A stretch of DNA of 64,000 nucleotides from Skeletonema tropicum (GCA_037178625.1 CM074128.1:434001-498000), one strand, 5' to 3'. Numbered from the stretch's first letter, positions 20,699 to 32,492 are shown. Notes: generated from the sequence alone by a model not told the origin. Numbers and translations: made by a program.

Positions 20699-21018
20699 TA
20701 GAGGTCCATCCCGAACCGTCCCGTCACCCTATCCGGTTTCCGGAGCGGGACGGGGTCCGACGGGACGGATAATCCGGATAATCCGGTTTTGGTTAGTTGT
20801 GTATTATTATGGGTATTTTGACGAAATAATGGGGAGAATAGCCTTACTAAACACCCGAATAAAGTTCGCTACTTTGAGAAAGTCGCGTGTTTGGCGCGAA
20901 TTTGGGCAAAAAACCAAATCCCGGATCACCCGGATCGGGGTTTGATGGGACAGATCGGATTATCCGGCCGAAAAAAAACCGTCCCGTCCCGGTCGTCCCG
21001 GTTCGGGATGGACCTCTA
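20699..21018. mobile_element. hAT-like MITE, 320 bp, with 8-bp target-site duplication
   Basis: The ends are perfect 20-bp terminal inverted repeats: TAGAGGTCCATCCCGAACCG at 20699 and its reverse complement ending at 21018. The flanks carry the same octamer, AAAATGTG, at 20691-20698 and 21019-21026. An 8-bp duplication with TIRs fitting YARNG is the hAT superfamily signature. The inside has no ORF of note but many degenerate CCCGTC and ATCCGG subterminal repeats, which are typical transposase-binding arrays. It is non-autonomous and lies between the dynamin gene (74 bp from its ATG) and the gene starting at 21424. The intact TIRs and duplication suggest a recent insertion. Confidence 0.88.
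20890..20900 (+). promoter_or_regulatory. E2F-like site inside the MITE
   Basis: TTTGGCGCGAA, a full match to the E2F consensus, lies 266 bp upstream of the dynamin ATG and wholly within the transposable element. It could have been brought into this promoter by the insertion. Motif evidence only. Confidence 0.35.
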
Positions 21019-21423
21019 AAAATGTGGCTATAGTGAAAAGATACCCCCAGCATCTCAGGATAGTCTTCAACCCCGACGATATTTATACCCTCTCTTAGAT
21101 CTACATAACTAACAAACGTCAAGCAGCAGCTATCCGATCCAGACGACTCTATGGTAACCAATAGATACCTTTTCACCCCCGGGGGATTTTCAGTCGAGTC
21201 GAGCAACATCAACCCCCATCAACCATCAACGCAGCATCATAACGACCATGGCCGCAGTAGGCCGCAGCAGGGCATTATTTGCTATATGTTGTGCTTAACT
21301 GTGTGACGGTTTGAGTCTACGTGATCATGGTCCGATAGCCACTCTCCCATACTCATCCACTGCCAAATACAAAGCCTGAAATAAGTTATCAATCAAAAAA
21401 AGAAAGACTGACATCATATTATA

Positions 21424-24136
21424 ATGATGCTGCCGACAACAGGGCGGCTTCTATCATCGCCGACAATTCCGCTGCTGCTGCTGCTACTACTGCCACTATT
21501 GCTATCATTCCAACCTAATCAACTTTACACAACAGATGCATTCTCTACTACTGTTTCCGTCGATGTATCATCATCGACTATTCGATTGCGGTCAGATGGG
21601 TCAGCCAATGATGTCTTGTACAACCTTCTACAGCAACAGCAACAAAAGCCCAAAAACAACAACAATCATGAACAAACCAGCCACCACTCACAAGAGTCCT
21701 CGCCCACACTAGTTCTCGAGGGCTTTATATCCAAACGACGAGCTATTGGGAAACATTTGATCTTTCTTGATGTTATGCCTGTAGATGAGATGCCATCGTT
21801 AGACTCAACAACTTTTGGTAACAACAACAAAATGAAGAAGCTTAAGAAGAAGAATTCAGATGGTAATGATTCATTAGCAGAGATTGTACCTGTCCAAGCC
21901 ATCATGAGAAGAGACTTTTACAATGGTATTCACAATCAAACTGCTGACAAAGACAACTACTCATCTTCATCTGGGCCATCATCATCATTTGACGTATACC
22001 ACAAGATCATTCAACCAGGCACATACTGCCGCATAGAAGGTCAAGTAGGCCCAAGCCGCAATCAAAAAGAGGCTATACTATTCTGCCATTCTATAACTTA
22101 CACATTGGCGAATAACAACCCACAACATTTACGTAATGTCCTGAAATTTGTCCAAGAGGGTGTATTGGATGCAACTGAAGTGTTGAATGCATTGCCAGTT
22201 TTGACACGACTAGAACAATTGACTCCATCAATATCATCATCAAGTAATAACGATACTAATCAAACATATGGGGAATTGGCAATGGAGATACTGGATCGAT
22301 TTCCACGCAAGTTCTTGATGAACCCGTCACATTTGATGGGGAGTAGTGACTCTGCCAAGGTACAGTTGCTTCCGCCTGTTCCAGTGGAGTTTCGCACGCC
22401 GCCGCCGCAGATAGTGACAGGTAGCAGTAGCAGTAATGTTACTCAGCAGCAAGAGAATGATGATATGATTACCATTTCACAAGCACTGCAAGATCGCAAT
22501 AACAATGAACAAGCAGCGCATCAGACGAAAGCAATCACCATCTCTGGTTGGATACAAAACAGACGAAGGTATCAAGACTCGGTATCGGTACTTGAGGTAG
22601 TTGATGAGTTTTCTTCTCTAGCATCATCAACAAGTAGTAGCAGCAGTGATGCACAAAACATCGAGAATGATAACAGTGAAAAGAATGACTTGGATATGCG
22701 AAACTCGAAACTCAAGAATTTATGGAAACGGCGGATCTACGCAGTGCTACATCCCAGTGCTCTTGGCACAAGAAGCCAAGACGAACTCAATATATACGGT
22801 AACATTCTCAGTTCGGGTGCTCGAGTCACGATGCAAGGGTTCATGATGATGCCATCATCAGGGCCAAAGTGAATCCAACGATGATGATGACAGTAGTAGT
22901 GCAGCTACATTTTGGGTAACCAAATGTCGATTGCTACGGTCAAGCTGGCGACCTGGAGATATTCGACAGCTCTTGGATCTCGTACACGACGGCAAATTTG
23001 ACGTAGAAGAAGCTGCGAGTGCATTAGAGATACCATACTCTCAGGTGGAAGATCTTGCAGGAGGGACAACTTCTGCTGCAGAGCGCCAATGGTTGACTGC
23101 TGAGATTACTGTCAGTCGTTACAAGGAGAGAACTCTCGGGTAGGCAAAATTAGCGATGCAATGATGCAGTCATCTTGCCACTTTCGCTAATGCAAGAGAT
23201 GCATATCCAATTCATGATGTGAAAACATTCGAACGGTCAGAAGATGATGTATCTCAAAATACAGATACAGCTTCAATCCTAGAGTCGAACGTAAGGAAAC
23301 CCTCGAAGGACAGTCTCTCGAGGGTTCGAGATGGCAGTACAAGAAACGACCACAACTTGAATTCATGGTGGATCAGATAGCCGAAGTTCTTCGCTCTCAC
23401 CCTGACTACGGCAAGAGAAAACTTACTGTGGTGGATATTGGGGGTGGCAAGGGTTTGCTGTCCAACCTCCTTGCCGAGACGTTCGGTGATGACGTCGTCG
23501 TTCAAGTCATCGAGATTTCTAGAGCGGCGACTGTGAATGGTATGATGAGGGCAAAACGCCGTGGTTTGGAGAATATCCGTTTTGACGCTATGGATGCCAC
23601 GAAGGTGGATGTTCAGTCCAACAAAGATGTTGTGGTTGCTCTTCACGCCTGTGGGGCTTTGTCGGACGTAGGTGAGTGTGATTTGTATACCTCAAAGCAT
23701 TCATCTCTAGACTAGACTCATTTTGTACATCTTTTTCACACTACTGATCCATTTGCTAGCTCTTGGACATGCTGTAAGCCAGGGTGCAGGGTTTGTCATC
23801 TGTCCTTGCTGTTTCCGAAGCAATCCCCACTTGAGGGTATCGGTCCCTACAGAAACCGAAGGTAATCCCGAAGTGGAGCTTGTCACAGCAGAAGAATTTC
23901 TTGACGTTGATCCAGACCAATACACATCTCTAAAGCAGTTGGCTGAGCTTCAGGGTGACATAAAACTCGCATCGAAGGCCATGCACACGATTAATGCCTT
24001 GCGAGCATCGGCTGTGGGTAGACTGTGGCAAAGTAAGAAAGGATCGCAGGAGAGGATAAGCACATCTGTCAAGACGTTTCCAATTGGGTTTTCAACGAGG
24101 AATTTTTGCCTCGTAGGAAAGTATGATGTGTCATGA
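21424..24136 (+). CDS. Plastid-type precursor with methyltransferase domain (GSTCD-like CPCC motif)
   Basis: I infer one gene of ~872 residues from ATG 21424 to TGA 24136. The signal peptide is IPLLLLLLLPLLLSF, followed by TTDAFSTT, an ASAF-like plastid junction. The middle carries an OB-like segment (ITISGWIQNRRRYQDSVSVL) and Ser/Asn-rich linkers. The C-terminal class I methyltransferase has VVDIGGGKGLLSNLL (motif I), VIEISRAA, then VALHACGALSDVALGHAV and FVICPCCFRSNP; the HACG and CPCC motifs recall GSTCD and Methyltransf_32-type proteins. An 88-bp intron (23672-23759, GTGAGT...TTTGCTAG) joins GALSDV to ALGHAV exactly. The frame breaks near 22868, 23138, 23149, 23173 and 23250. The methyl acceptor is unknown; tRNA or rRNA is possible. 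Confidence 0.65.
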
Positions 24137-24213
24137 TGCATTCAAACAATTAAAGCGAAGATATTTTATGATTCCTTCCACTACAAAAATGTGCTTGTAA
24201 AGATGATTTTAAG

Positions 24214-24741
24214 TTAGGAGACCCCTGCCCCTTCTGTACGATATTCGCGTACTGTACAAACGCTAGTGCACAATAGTATGCATAAAGTGTAAACGCCAAA
24301 TAATAGCCTAACGATTGATGTCAACCAACTCTTCGATAAGTGTCCCTTGTCAATTACATAATTTGCTTCAGTACAGTCCTTCCGTTCGATGGACGGAAAA
24401 TCAACTGTATGAAGATGACCCCATCTGCTGAACCCCTCAGCACTTTCACTCAACATATGATTTATTTGTCCCAATGGGAATTTGAACCCCGGCTTCTTTG
24501 GTGCTTCCTTCTTAGGCTCAGCAGCCTTTCCCTTCGGCTTTTCCGCGGGGGTCCTTCCTCCGGCCCCATCATCAAACCACATGGCGTTGTCTTCGTCATC
24601 GCGGATGGTGATTTTTGCCCCCCTTCCTTCGAGGAATCCTCCCATGTTAAGAGCTGATGAAGTTCTAAGAGTGGAAGGGGTGGCTTGGAAGGTGGCGGCG
24701 CCTCCGACGGCGGTAAGGACGATAGCAGCGGTGACCTTCAT
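24214..24741 (-). CDS. Small precursor protein, probably plastid-targeted
   Basis: 175 residues from ATG 24741. The open frame extends upstream to 24972, but only this ATG gives a sensible start: KVTAAIVLTAVGGAATF is a signal peptide with an AT-F junction like diatom plastid precursors. The mature N-terminus (NMGGFLEGRGAKITIRDDED, then AMWFDDGAGGR) is followed by a Lys/Pro/Glu-rich linker. The codon style of the first ~90 residues is G/C-ending and fits high expression. The last ~80 residues, including a hydrophobic stretch (LLFGVYTLCILLCTSV), use AT-rich codons and may be unspliced intron or 3' UTR instead. I do not recognise the family. Confidence 0.5.
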   Translation of the reverse strand: MKVTAAIVLTAVGGAATFQATPSTLRTSSALNMGGFLEGRGAKITIRDDEDNAMWFDDGAGGRTPAEKPKGKAAEPKKEAPKKPGFKFPLGQINHMLSESAEGFSRWGHLHTVDFPSIERKDCTEANYVIDKGHLSKSWLTSIVRLLFGVYTLCILLCTSVCTVREYRTEGAGVS

Positions 24742-25324
24742 GGTTGTTGTCTTTGCAAAGATTTGTGTCAAGCTGTCAAGCAGGATGAAATCAAAACACG
24801 CACTTGTTGTAGAACAATCAAAATTCTGAAGAATTGGGCGTTCAGTGAAACCGAGAAGAATTCGCCAGGCGAGCCAAGACGTGCATCTCCTCATCTGTTC
24901 TTGCATGCACGAATGCAGGGTCGTGTGTGCTATCTTAGTGATACGCTTCTCAAGGGCTTCTCGGGTTCTCACGAGTCGTTGTTGTTCCCAAGGTGTCCCA
25001 AGGCAAGATCAACAATCAACAACAAGCAACAGCAAAGCTTCTTGATCGGTCTTGTCGTGTCGTTCCTATCACAACAAAACCTTCAACCATTCCCATACAT
25101 TTAAGTTCTCTCCACGGCTGAGTTCTCACTGATAAGTATTCTTGCTTGCTAACTCAAAAACGATGAGCATAAACATATACTCCTAATAATTTCACCACAT
25201 AGCAGAGCTGAATCCGAAGCCTACTTTAACTTCAGCCATTCGAAGAAGCTGCCAGTATTGCACTATTTTTAGCCCTACCTATTCAAAGTCAAGGTACTTC
25301 TGTCGTTTCAAATTCATTCAAAAT
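24742..25324. other. Divergent intergenic region
   Basis: Upstream regions of the small precursor (minus) and the HMG-like gene (plus). No further gene supported; the in-frame minus-strand extension to 24972 has no ATG that improves the signal peptide. Confidence 0.4.
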
Positions 25325-25927
25325 ATGATGTGTCCAGAAAAGAACATCAATGCCTACGCTCTCTTCCATGTTCTCGAGAAGCAACGTATCTTGGAACTTA
25401 GAGAACTCTATCGTCAACGCTTTGATTCACCCCGCGACAATGGCTCTTCATCCGTGCAGATGCAGACACAGACACCCCAAGAACAACACGCAGTACCTCT
25501 GCCTAAGCTTCCTCCAAGGTATCAACATCTCAAGGTGTCTGCTGACTGGCTAATGCTTCAACTACGAAAGCAGAGGCCAGCATCTCGGACATCTGATGAA
25601 TACAAGGCTCTCGACAATGTCACGAAGACCTTTCTCGACGATACAGTAAGAGTGCTTCTGGATGAAGAGAATGCCGTCATCAATAACTTTTGTTCCAAAT
25701 TATGCTTCGTCCCAAGATCTAAGAGGAGGAGTAGCATCAAAATCACACCTCCATCGTCACCAAGAAGGTTGCCAAGAGTGACCCTAACAGAAGAAGAACC
25801 TCCTGTAATGTCTTTATCGAAGCCTCTATCTGACTCAATTCATGAAGTTGATCTAACAGACGAGCAGATCATGACAATTTATGAGAGTTCAGAGCCCTCA
25901 GGAGATGCTGTTGTATTAAATATATAG
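25325..25927 (+). CDS. Divergent HMG-box-like protein
   Basis: 200 residues from ATG 25325, fully open. The N-terminal part NINAYALFHVLEKQRILEL resembles the first helix of HMG boxes seen in diatoms (P..A.N.FF..ER.RI). After a Gln/Pro-rich insert come KVSADWLMLQLRKQRPA and DEYKALDNVTKTFLDDTVRV, matching helices two and three (the W..L.....Y..LA..D..RY pattern). A basic RSKRRSS patch follows, then an acidic tail ending in EPSGDAVVLNI. A role in DNA binding is an inference from this loose match. No signal peptide or membrane segment is seen. Confidence 0.55.
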   Translation: MMCPEKNINAYALFHVLEKQRILELRELYRQRFDSPRDNGSSSVQMQTQTPQEQHAVPLPKLPPRYQHLKVSADWLMLQLRKQRPASRTSDEYKALDNVTKTFLDDTVRVLLDEENAVINNFCSKLCFVPRSKRRSSIKITPPSSPRRLPRVTLTEEEPPVMSLSKPLSDSIHEVDLTDEQIMTIYESSEPSGDAVVLNI

Positions 25928-26014
25928 CTGATGTGTACTGATTGAATACATTTAACTTGTTAATATGCATACCAAATTAGCGTACTTTACCCGCTATAGC
26001 TCCATTTACTATTC

Positions 26015-27119
26015 TTACTTCGATTCTACCAACGCGACTATCATTCGCTCCCACTCTTCCAACTCTAATGAAGCATATTCTCTGTCCTCACTTCCCTCTT
26101 CCATTTTTCGTATGCAATCAATTCTCTTGACACCTAATGATCCTATCAGGGTCTTGTGAGATAAGATAGTTTCAGATGCAACCTTGTGTGGTGGATCCTT
26201 CGTCAGCAGTTGCGACAGCATAGCTAAGCTCATTTCCCTAATTTCTGCTTCGTCTTCCCATTCCTCATTGATCTCGTGAGTACAAATGTAGGATATCATA
26301 TTTTGGTAGAGTTTGTGACGTTCATCAGTTGCCTCGTCTGATGTTAAAATTGCACGAAGAAGAAATAGTGATCGTTTTCTCAGCTGCGCTGATGGCTTAT
26401 TGGTGCCTGCTGACTTTTGCATGCCCAGCCCTATTTGTAACATCAATCTCCCATGTTCATTTTGACAAAAGATGTGTTCCGCCATAGAATGTCCACGGAT
26501 ACTTGCGCTGAGTGCTTGTACCACCTTTTCACGCATAGAGTCATCACCTTCATTGGAACCATCCATTTCAGGAGTATAATCAAAGAACAGCTGAATCAAA
26601 GGAGGCATATGACCATGTTCCAATAAACTCAGCTGCACAGGAGGATTGTTTTGGCACATTGTTGAGAGGATTGAAAGCGCACCTTTCTTGATCGACTTTG
26701 GAGCCGCTGATGCTGCACATCCAAGCAAGAAAGGAATACCACCCATGGCCATGAAGGCGCGAGCATAGTCGATTTGTTCCACAATATCTCGTAGTTCTTG
26801 CATGAGATCGAGCATATCATCTTCATCCAACTCTTTTCGCTTTTCTTCTTGCTCGGTACTGGCGGTAGTAGCAGCAGCTGCGTCGCCACCCAATGTTATT
26901 TCTAAAGCTATCCGTCAAATCTTTCAAAATAGTCTTCATCCGTTCGCCCTCATCAATAATGCCGTCTTTCATTACCGACTCTAGAAATGCGAATGTCTTC
27001 TTTTGACATCTCTTCGGACATTTTCATCTGATGGCTTGGTTCCGTCTGAAGTAGGCTAGTGACCATTTTAAAAGGCCCAACCAGGCATTGGGATTGCTTC
27101 CGTCGCTACCACTAGCCAT
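26015..27119 (-). CDS. FES1: Fes1/HspBP1-type Hsp70 nucleotide exchange factor, N-terminal frame breaks
   Basis: I infer ~366 residues from ATG 27119. The first part reads NAWLGLLKWSLAY, then MSKEDI, FLESVMKDGIIDEGERMKTI, and the armadillo part MQELRDIVEQIDYARAFMAM, GGIPFLLGCA, ALSILSTMCQNNPPVQ. These are the hallmarks of Fes1/HspBP1, which binds the Hsp70 nucleotide-binding domain and releases ADP. The stretch 26015-26890 is open with no ATG at its head. Upstream, four single extra bases (near 27049, 27014, 26992 and 26895) must be skipped to stay on the conserved sequence. The C-terminus (ELEEWERMIVALVESK) has no ER retention signal, so the cytosolic form is likely. Confidence 0.75.
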
Positions 27120-27722
27120 TGTAAATATTGTTTTGTGTGAAGATGAAAGAAGTTATTAAGTAGGTGAAGATCCGTCCGCGGCTGCTACGATTTCGATTTC
27201 CATGGACGGAGCCGGCCAAAAACCAAAAAATATGAAGAGCCATCAACATGGTAGGAAGTTTCCCGCCATAAGGGGCGGACAGGCCTGTCGCATGTCATTG
27301 AGGAAGTGAAGAGGTGCATGGTATGGTATTGTAGAGACAGATACAGGAGCCAGAGTGCCTCTCTATTGGTCTACTTTTTGCATTGAGAGGAAGGTTCGAC
27401 CTGGTAATTTTTTGAAGATGGATTGGATTCACAGATGTGGGAGTCTATGAAAATATGTTGCTGCTTCAAGAATGAGTTTTGCACTCTAAACTTTGGACAG
27501 GTAGTCCGATGTACAAAATGGACGTGATCAAAATAGTTCTAACTACCGCCCTATCAATGTACTCCAAGTAGGTTGTCAGATGATAGGGGGCAGTTTCTTC
27601 GTGTTTATGTACATACTTTACATCCAAACATCCCAAAATTTTTGAAGTGAAACTGAATGCTCTTCCTTGTCTCAGTACATATCTACTTCCGAAGTATCCC
27701 ATTTGGAACAGATTTCCCTTTT
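27120..27722. other. Intergenic: Fes1 upstream region and kinase 3' region
   Basis: No gene supported. A 78-codon open stretch on the minus strand (27466-27702) sits just past the kinase stop, has no recognisable motif and is probably 3' UTR. Confidence 0.4.
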
Positions 27723-29996
27723 TTATTTCTTCTTCTGAAATGTCCTGTCTTGAACAAATCTCGAAGGAACGAAGATCGTTTTGTCTGTGTATCTCTCTTG
27801 AGTCCTGAATGAACCCCTAAGCTTGGTAAATCCTTCGCTGAAACGGCGAGGTGATGTTTGAATTGATTCCTTTGATTCTTGCCGTGATGTAGGACTAGAA
27901 GTAAATGCATCACTTATCCTGGTAACCGAGAGAGCCAAGTCAATCTCTTTCTCTGTCAATACAATTTCTCCTGAGCATTCCTTAAACTCCTTTCCAAGCG
28001 TTCGTGTTCTTTGTGCCCTTGCATCCTTACAGAATTTGTGTTTCAAGCAGTCACCCACCCCTGCTCTCAGAGTTGGATCTTTTGTCAACAGCTTGCGTAA
28101 TAATCCCTTCAGATCATCTGAAAGATCTAGACTGTCGTATTGAACGTCGTCGTTGGCGATCATATCAAACAGATGGGATGGATTCAACGCGAAGAATGGA
28201 AGCTTGCCTGTTGTGAAGATGTGCAAACAAACCCCAGCAGCCCAAAGATCTGCAGCGTAGCCAGAGAAAGCCTTTGCCTCTACTGAACACATTTCAGGGG
28301 CATAAAAATAGATGTGTACCTTCCGTTTTCTGTAGCAAACCCGTACGAATGTTTCGCATGACATATACAATGCCTCTTCACTCTCACGTTTTGACAGGTG
28401 TGTCGGGCTATCTACTTCATCATTTTTTCTCTCACTGACGTCTGCCTCGTCATCAGAAAGAAACTCATTGATTGGGTCATCATCAGTCACCGTAAAAAGG
28501 ATCTGTTTGATTAATTGACCACGAGTTTCTCTCATCGCCAAACATGTGTGCTACTCCAAAGTCTGAAATCTTCGCAATACCATCCATACCGAGCAGAATG
28601 CTGCAAACATTTACAATTTACAAATGAGAAAAGGGGCGGACAAATCAAGTTATACAGAATAAAAAGAAAAGTACTCACTTCTCAGGTTTCAAATCACGGT
28701 GACAAATAGAGTGTCGATGCAGGTATGCTAGTCCATGCAGAATATCAACAAAATACAAAGCTGCATGCTTCTCGTCAAAATGTCCCTCCGGTACCAATCC
28801 CTTCACTTTGCGTCGGTATCTCTTCCTCTCGTAGCGGTCAGTTCCATCCACATTACTCAAGATCTCTCCTAACGAAACATATTCTAGCACCATGTAGAGT
28901 TTGTCAGACTCGACACTGTCGATAACTTCAAATAGCTGAACACAATTAGGGTGACGCAGTCTCTTCATCAAAGCTACCTTCGGTCTCGATGTCATCAAGT
29001 GCTGTTCTCACTGTCAGGCGATTGTCGGCCCCCTTTTGCATGGTTTTCATTTGTTTCAAAATTGACTTTTCTATCATCTTCACAGCGACCAATTGCCCTT
29101 TCTGATGGAGAGAAGAGTTGGAGTCGTGACTTTGAACGCGAACAATACTGCGGCGTTGTTGTCTGATTGAGGTATTCCCTTGGTTTGAGGTAACTTCAGC
29201 CACGGACAGGACTTCAGCTGTATCCACTGTATCAGAATCATTGTCATCTTCTGATTGTGAGGGTATTTTCCGCCAAGCTAAACGTACTGTCGAAAATGCA
29301 CCTGTGCCTAGAATTGCTGAGGGTGGCAAGGATGCAGACAAATCTGAGCTACTTCTAGTTGGAGCAAGCGCTCGTGCTCTCGCATCTTCTTCTGACTTCG
29401 CAGCTACTCTCGATGATTTCCTTTCATTATTATCTCCTCCCTCCTCACATTCGTCATTCTCACTATACATTATTTTGAGCATCTCCATATCTGTGACAAA
29501 CAACAGATTAGCGACCTGCAGCCCTACCGGCCCTATCATGCTATTCCCGCCAGTAAAGCTGCTATCACTGGTAAAACTCTGAAGACTCATATCCCCAAAA
29601 CTCTGCTCCAATGATCCCGCGCTTACCGATCTTCGTACAGAGTCTTTAACTGAGTTTTTGAGAGAAAATGCTCCGATGGTGTGACGAGTTTCGGCTCGTA
29701 ATCTCCTACTTCTACTTCCTCTGCGCCGGACATTTCCTCCTGCGAAATTGGGCGCACTGCTGCCGAACGAAGACTCAGAATCATCGTTGAAATTTTTTCC
29801 CGATGTGTTATTGCTCTTATCACTGTTTCCCAAATTCAGATCGCCTTCTTCTTCAAAATCATCAATGGTAATGCTATTTCTATTTGATGTAGTCTGTAAA
29901 CGGCTGCACAATTTCATCCTCTGGGATTCCGTAGGCTTCTATGAATGATTTTCGCCTAATGGACTGTATTGGCTGTTGTTCTTGCTCATCCATCAT
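27723..29996 (-). CDS. CaMKK-like Ser/Thr protein kinase
   Basis: I infer ~729 residues from ATG 29996. A Ser-rich N-terminal region (SIRRKSFIEAYGIPEDEIV, then a long acidic and Arg/Ser stretch) precedes the kinase domain: GTGAFSTVRLA (glycine loop), LVAVKMIEK (VAIK lysine), MKRLRHPNCVQLFEV, YMVLEY, CHRDLKPEN, ILLGMDGIAKISDFGVAHMF (DFG), TEGTHLFYAPEMCS (activation loop and APE), and DLWAAGVCLHIFTTGKLPF. The TEGT..F..PEMC activation loop and overall order fit the CaMKK/upstream-AMPK-kinase group. A 78-bp intron (28678-28601, GTGAGT...TTTGCAG) splits the codon of the catalytic-loop Asn. Six extra bases break the frame (near 29894, 28978, 28532, two at 28360, and 28305). The C-terminal ~150 residues are Ser/Thr-rich with no calmodulin site that I can name. 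Confidence 0.75.
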
Positions 29997-30602
29997 TTTA
30001 TTGTCGTCGTGCTTTTATTTTGGCATCAATAACTCTATCAATAACATGAATTAAATTTTTTACAACTATGCATACTTCATACTTGACGTCATTCATTCGT
30101 TGGCCAGTACGATTTATGGCCAGGATTGTGTCTTCCCATCTATCTATTTTCGATTTAGGGGGGAGCGCACCTCGTACCCCTCATACTAAGGTGAATTTTA
30201 AGCGATAAAATTATATAACTTATTTATTCAAATCTAATTGGGGGGCAACAACCCCCTAAAATACAGCTGTTCTTCTAATCCCGCATCACTTCAGGAGCCT
30301 TTTAGAAACCTAAAGGAAAACCTGAAGGAAAGGAATGATACTTACTTATGTAAGTATCCTGTCAGACTTGCATGACCAGATGTTGACCTTTTCAGATTTG
30401 CACGACCAATTTCAATTACATGAAGCGAAGGTATCGCAAGGTTGCATTCCCTTCCAATAAGCAAGTTAGAGGTCGATCTGTTTCTATACTACTGTGTATC
30501 TTGCAAAATGATGTACTTCCTTCTTAATTATTTTAACTGTTTTCATTTCTTAATCAGTAGGTACCTGTGACTTGTTCACTTTAATGCTTTCTGAAACAGA
30601 AT
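29997..30602. other. Intergenic region
   Basis: Between the kinase start and the end of the helicase-associated-domain gene. No gene supported. Short opposed runs TTTAGGGGG (~30155) and CCCCCTAAA (~30255) are visible but without a target duplication. Confidence 0.4.
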
Positions 30603-32492
30603 TCATGCTGTAGGGTAGCGAGTCTCAAGAGGGCTTTTTCTTGCCGGTTGCTTTTTAAGGCGACCACTGCCACGCCCACTACCAATTTTGAACTTGAATC
30701 CTATTTCTTCAAGTCTGCGAAACCTTGTCAAAAATTGCTCCGCATTGTCTTCACTCAGTTTTCCTGAGTGAAATTCCTTGTGTTTCTTGCGTTGCGATGT
30801 CACCCATCGTCCTAATGACTTAAAATCTCCGTCTGACTTGACAGGTACATCACAATTCCCGTGGATTGATTTGTACCGCAGTAACTCGGCAAAACGATTG
30901 TCCCATTCTTTGGTGTTGCGACATGAGATGAACATACCTTTTACAGAGCTCTTCGCACCCTTTTTGTTGGGAGAAGCTTGAAGACCAATGGTTCTTAAGA
31001 GTTTCATTCTCTCGTCAATAACCAGTGGAGAACTTGGAAGAGCTGCGTTTGCTTTACCTTGCGCATCTTCGCATTGACGCATGAAGAAACGTTGGCGTGC
31101 GACCCATCGCCCAAGAGATGGGTTTTCCGGGCATTTCTGGGGTACGTTGCAGTGACCAGTTCTCTCTCGCATACTCTGTAGTGAAGTAATGTGAAGCAAT
31201 TAACTATGCTGTGAGCAATCGATGAAAACTAGGACATAGAATAGTAAACCCGATACTCACCACGCAGTTCGTCAAACTTTTTCCTCCATGCGCTTACACT
31301 TCTTTTTTTCTTCTCCTTCTTCTTGCTTGATTGATGTGGCGTCATCATTTCATTTTCGCTGCTTGAGTTTGAGTCGAAGATAGAAGCTGCTGCCAATTGG
31401 TCATCCATTAATTCCATGGAGGCAGCGTCAGCCACATCAGCCAACATATCAATGGCCATTATTTCACTAGTGTCTTGTTTCAATATCTCAGGCGTAACAG
31501 AATTTGTCCTTGGTTCCTTCACTGCTGGCGTTGCAGATTCCGGCTTGGAGTATGGTAATGGGTCCAGAGTTGTCGGATGCGTGGTGTAAGAAAAGCTCAT
31601 CTGATCTCCATCGAGAAAGGAGCAAGGCGTTTGCGTAGAAGATGTTGGCTCATCGAAGTTAAACATGTCTTCCAAACTTCCTGACGGAATTAGGATGGCA
31701 GGATCAAGGATGTCGTCTTCAAAAACAGGTTCATCAAGATTCAGATCAGCATCGATCTTTCCTCCAATACCGTTTAGGAGTTGCCTGTTTTTGATAACAG
31801 ACGTGCTCTCTTCAACTTCTAGAGACACAGAAGGAAGTAGAGAGGGCTGTTTCACCTCGTCATCATTGATAAGGTTGTCAGAAGATCCTCCAGATACAAG
31901 AGAGGCGAAGGTCGGGGACTTCGAAGCTGTCACGTCTTGATCTTCTTCAACATCGTCAGTGAACCAACCAAAAATACCGCCAGAAAGATCGTCTTGCGTA
32001 GTATCCGCATCAAAGTCGGCAGTAACCTTGCGCGTGTTAAGAGCGGGCTGTTGCAAGGAGGAAGTGAAGGCAGATGGTTCTTCAATGTTGGGCATATTGT
32101 CCCAAACAGGCGCATCATCCATGGATGAGACGGCATCTTTGCCTTCGCCGGCAGCAATCTTGTTGCTATCTTCTGTTGAGGAGCATGAACTTTGTAAACC
32201 CTTGATAGAGTCTAAGTAATGGAAGCTGGAATGACATGACGTCGCTATTCGGTGGTGGTGGGGAAAGCTCAAATTGTGGAGTAACCATGCCAGCAGCTGC
32301 TCCGTATCTTTTCAACTTGTGGGCAGGACGATCTTGATTGTCAACGTCGATGGATCCAGTGCGTTCCCTCTTATGAAGGACGGAGTTTTCGGGCAGTTGC
32401 CTCGACGTGAACCCACCACACAGTTGCATGTCTTGAGCATTTATGCCAACATGTTCAAGTGTAGACGGCTCTTGCTGCGCCATAGTATCCAT
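30603..32492 (-). CDS. Protein with helicase-associated (HA) domain repeats
   Basis: I infer ~600 residues from ATG 32490-32492. The N-terminal ~400 residues are acidic, Ser/Asp-rich and look disordered, with an RPAHKLKRYG basic patch. The C-terminal part has two HA (PF03457-type) repeats: WRKKFDELREY, then ERTGHCNVPQ with LGRWVARQR, and WDNRFAELLRYKSIHGNCDV with LGRWVTSQRKKHKEF. A basic GRGSGRLKK tail follows. HA repeats are abundant in diatoms and are thought to bind nucleic acid. An 85-bp intron (31260-31176) splits the first repeat. One extra base near 32223 and one near 31171, just after the acceptor, must be skipped. The gene is divergent from the DUF7495-like gene at 33576. Confidence 0.65.

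Noticed and set aside
27466..27702. 78-codon open frame after the kinase stop
   Set aside because: No recognisable motif, and it lies where the kinase 3' UTR should be.
30155..30265. Small element bounded by TTTAGGGGG and CCCCCTAAA
   Set aside because: Inverted ends are only 9 bp and there is no target-site duplication, unlike the clear MITE at 20.7 kb.
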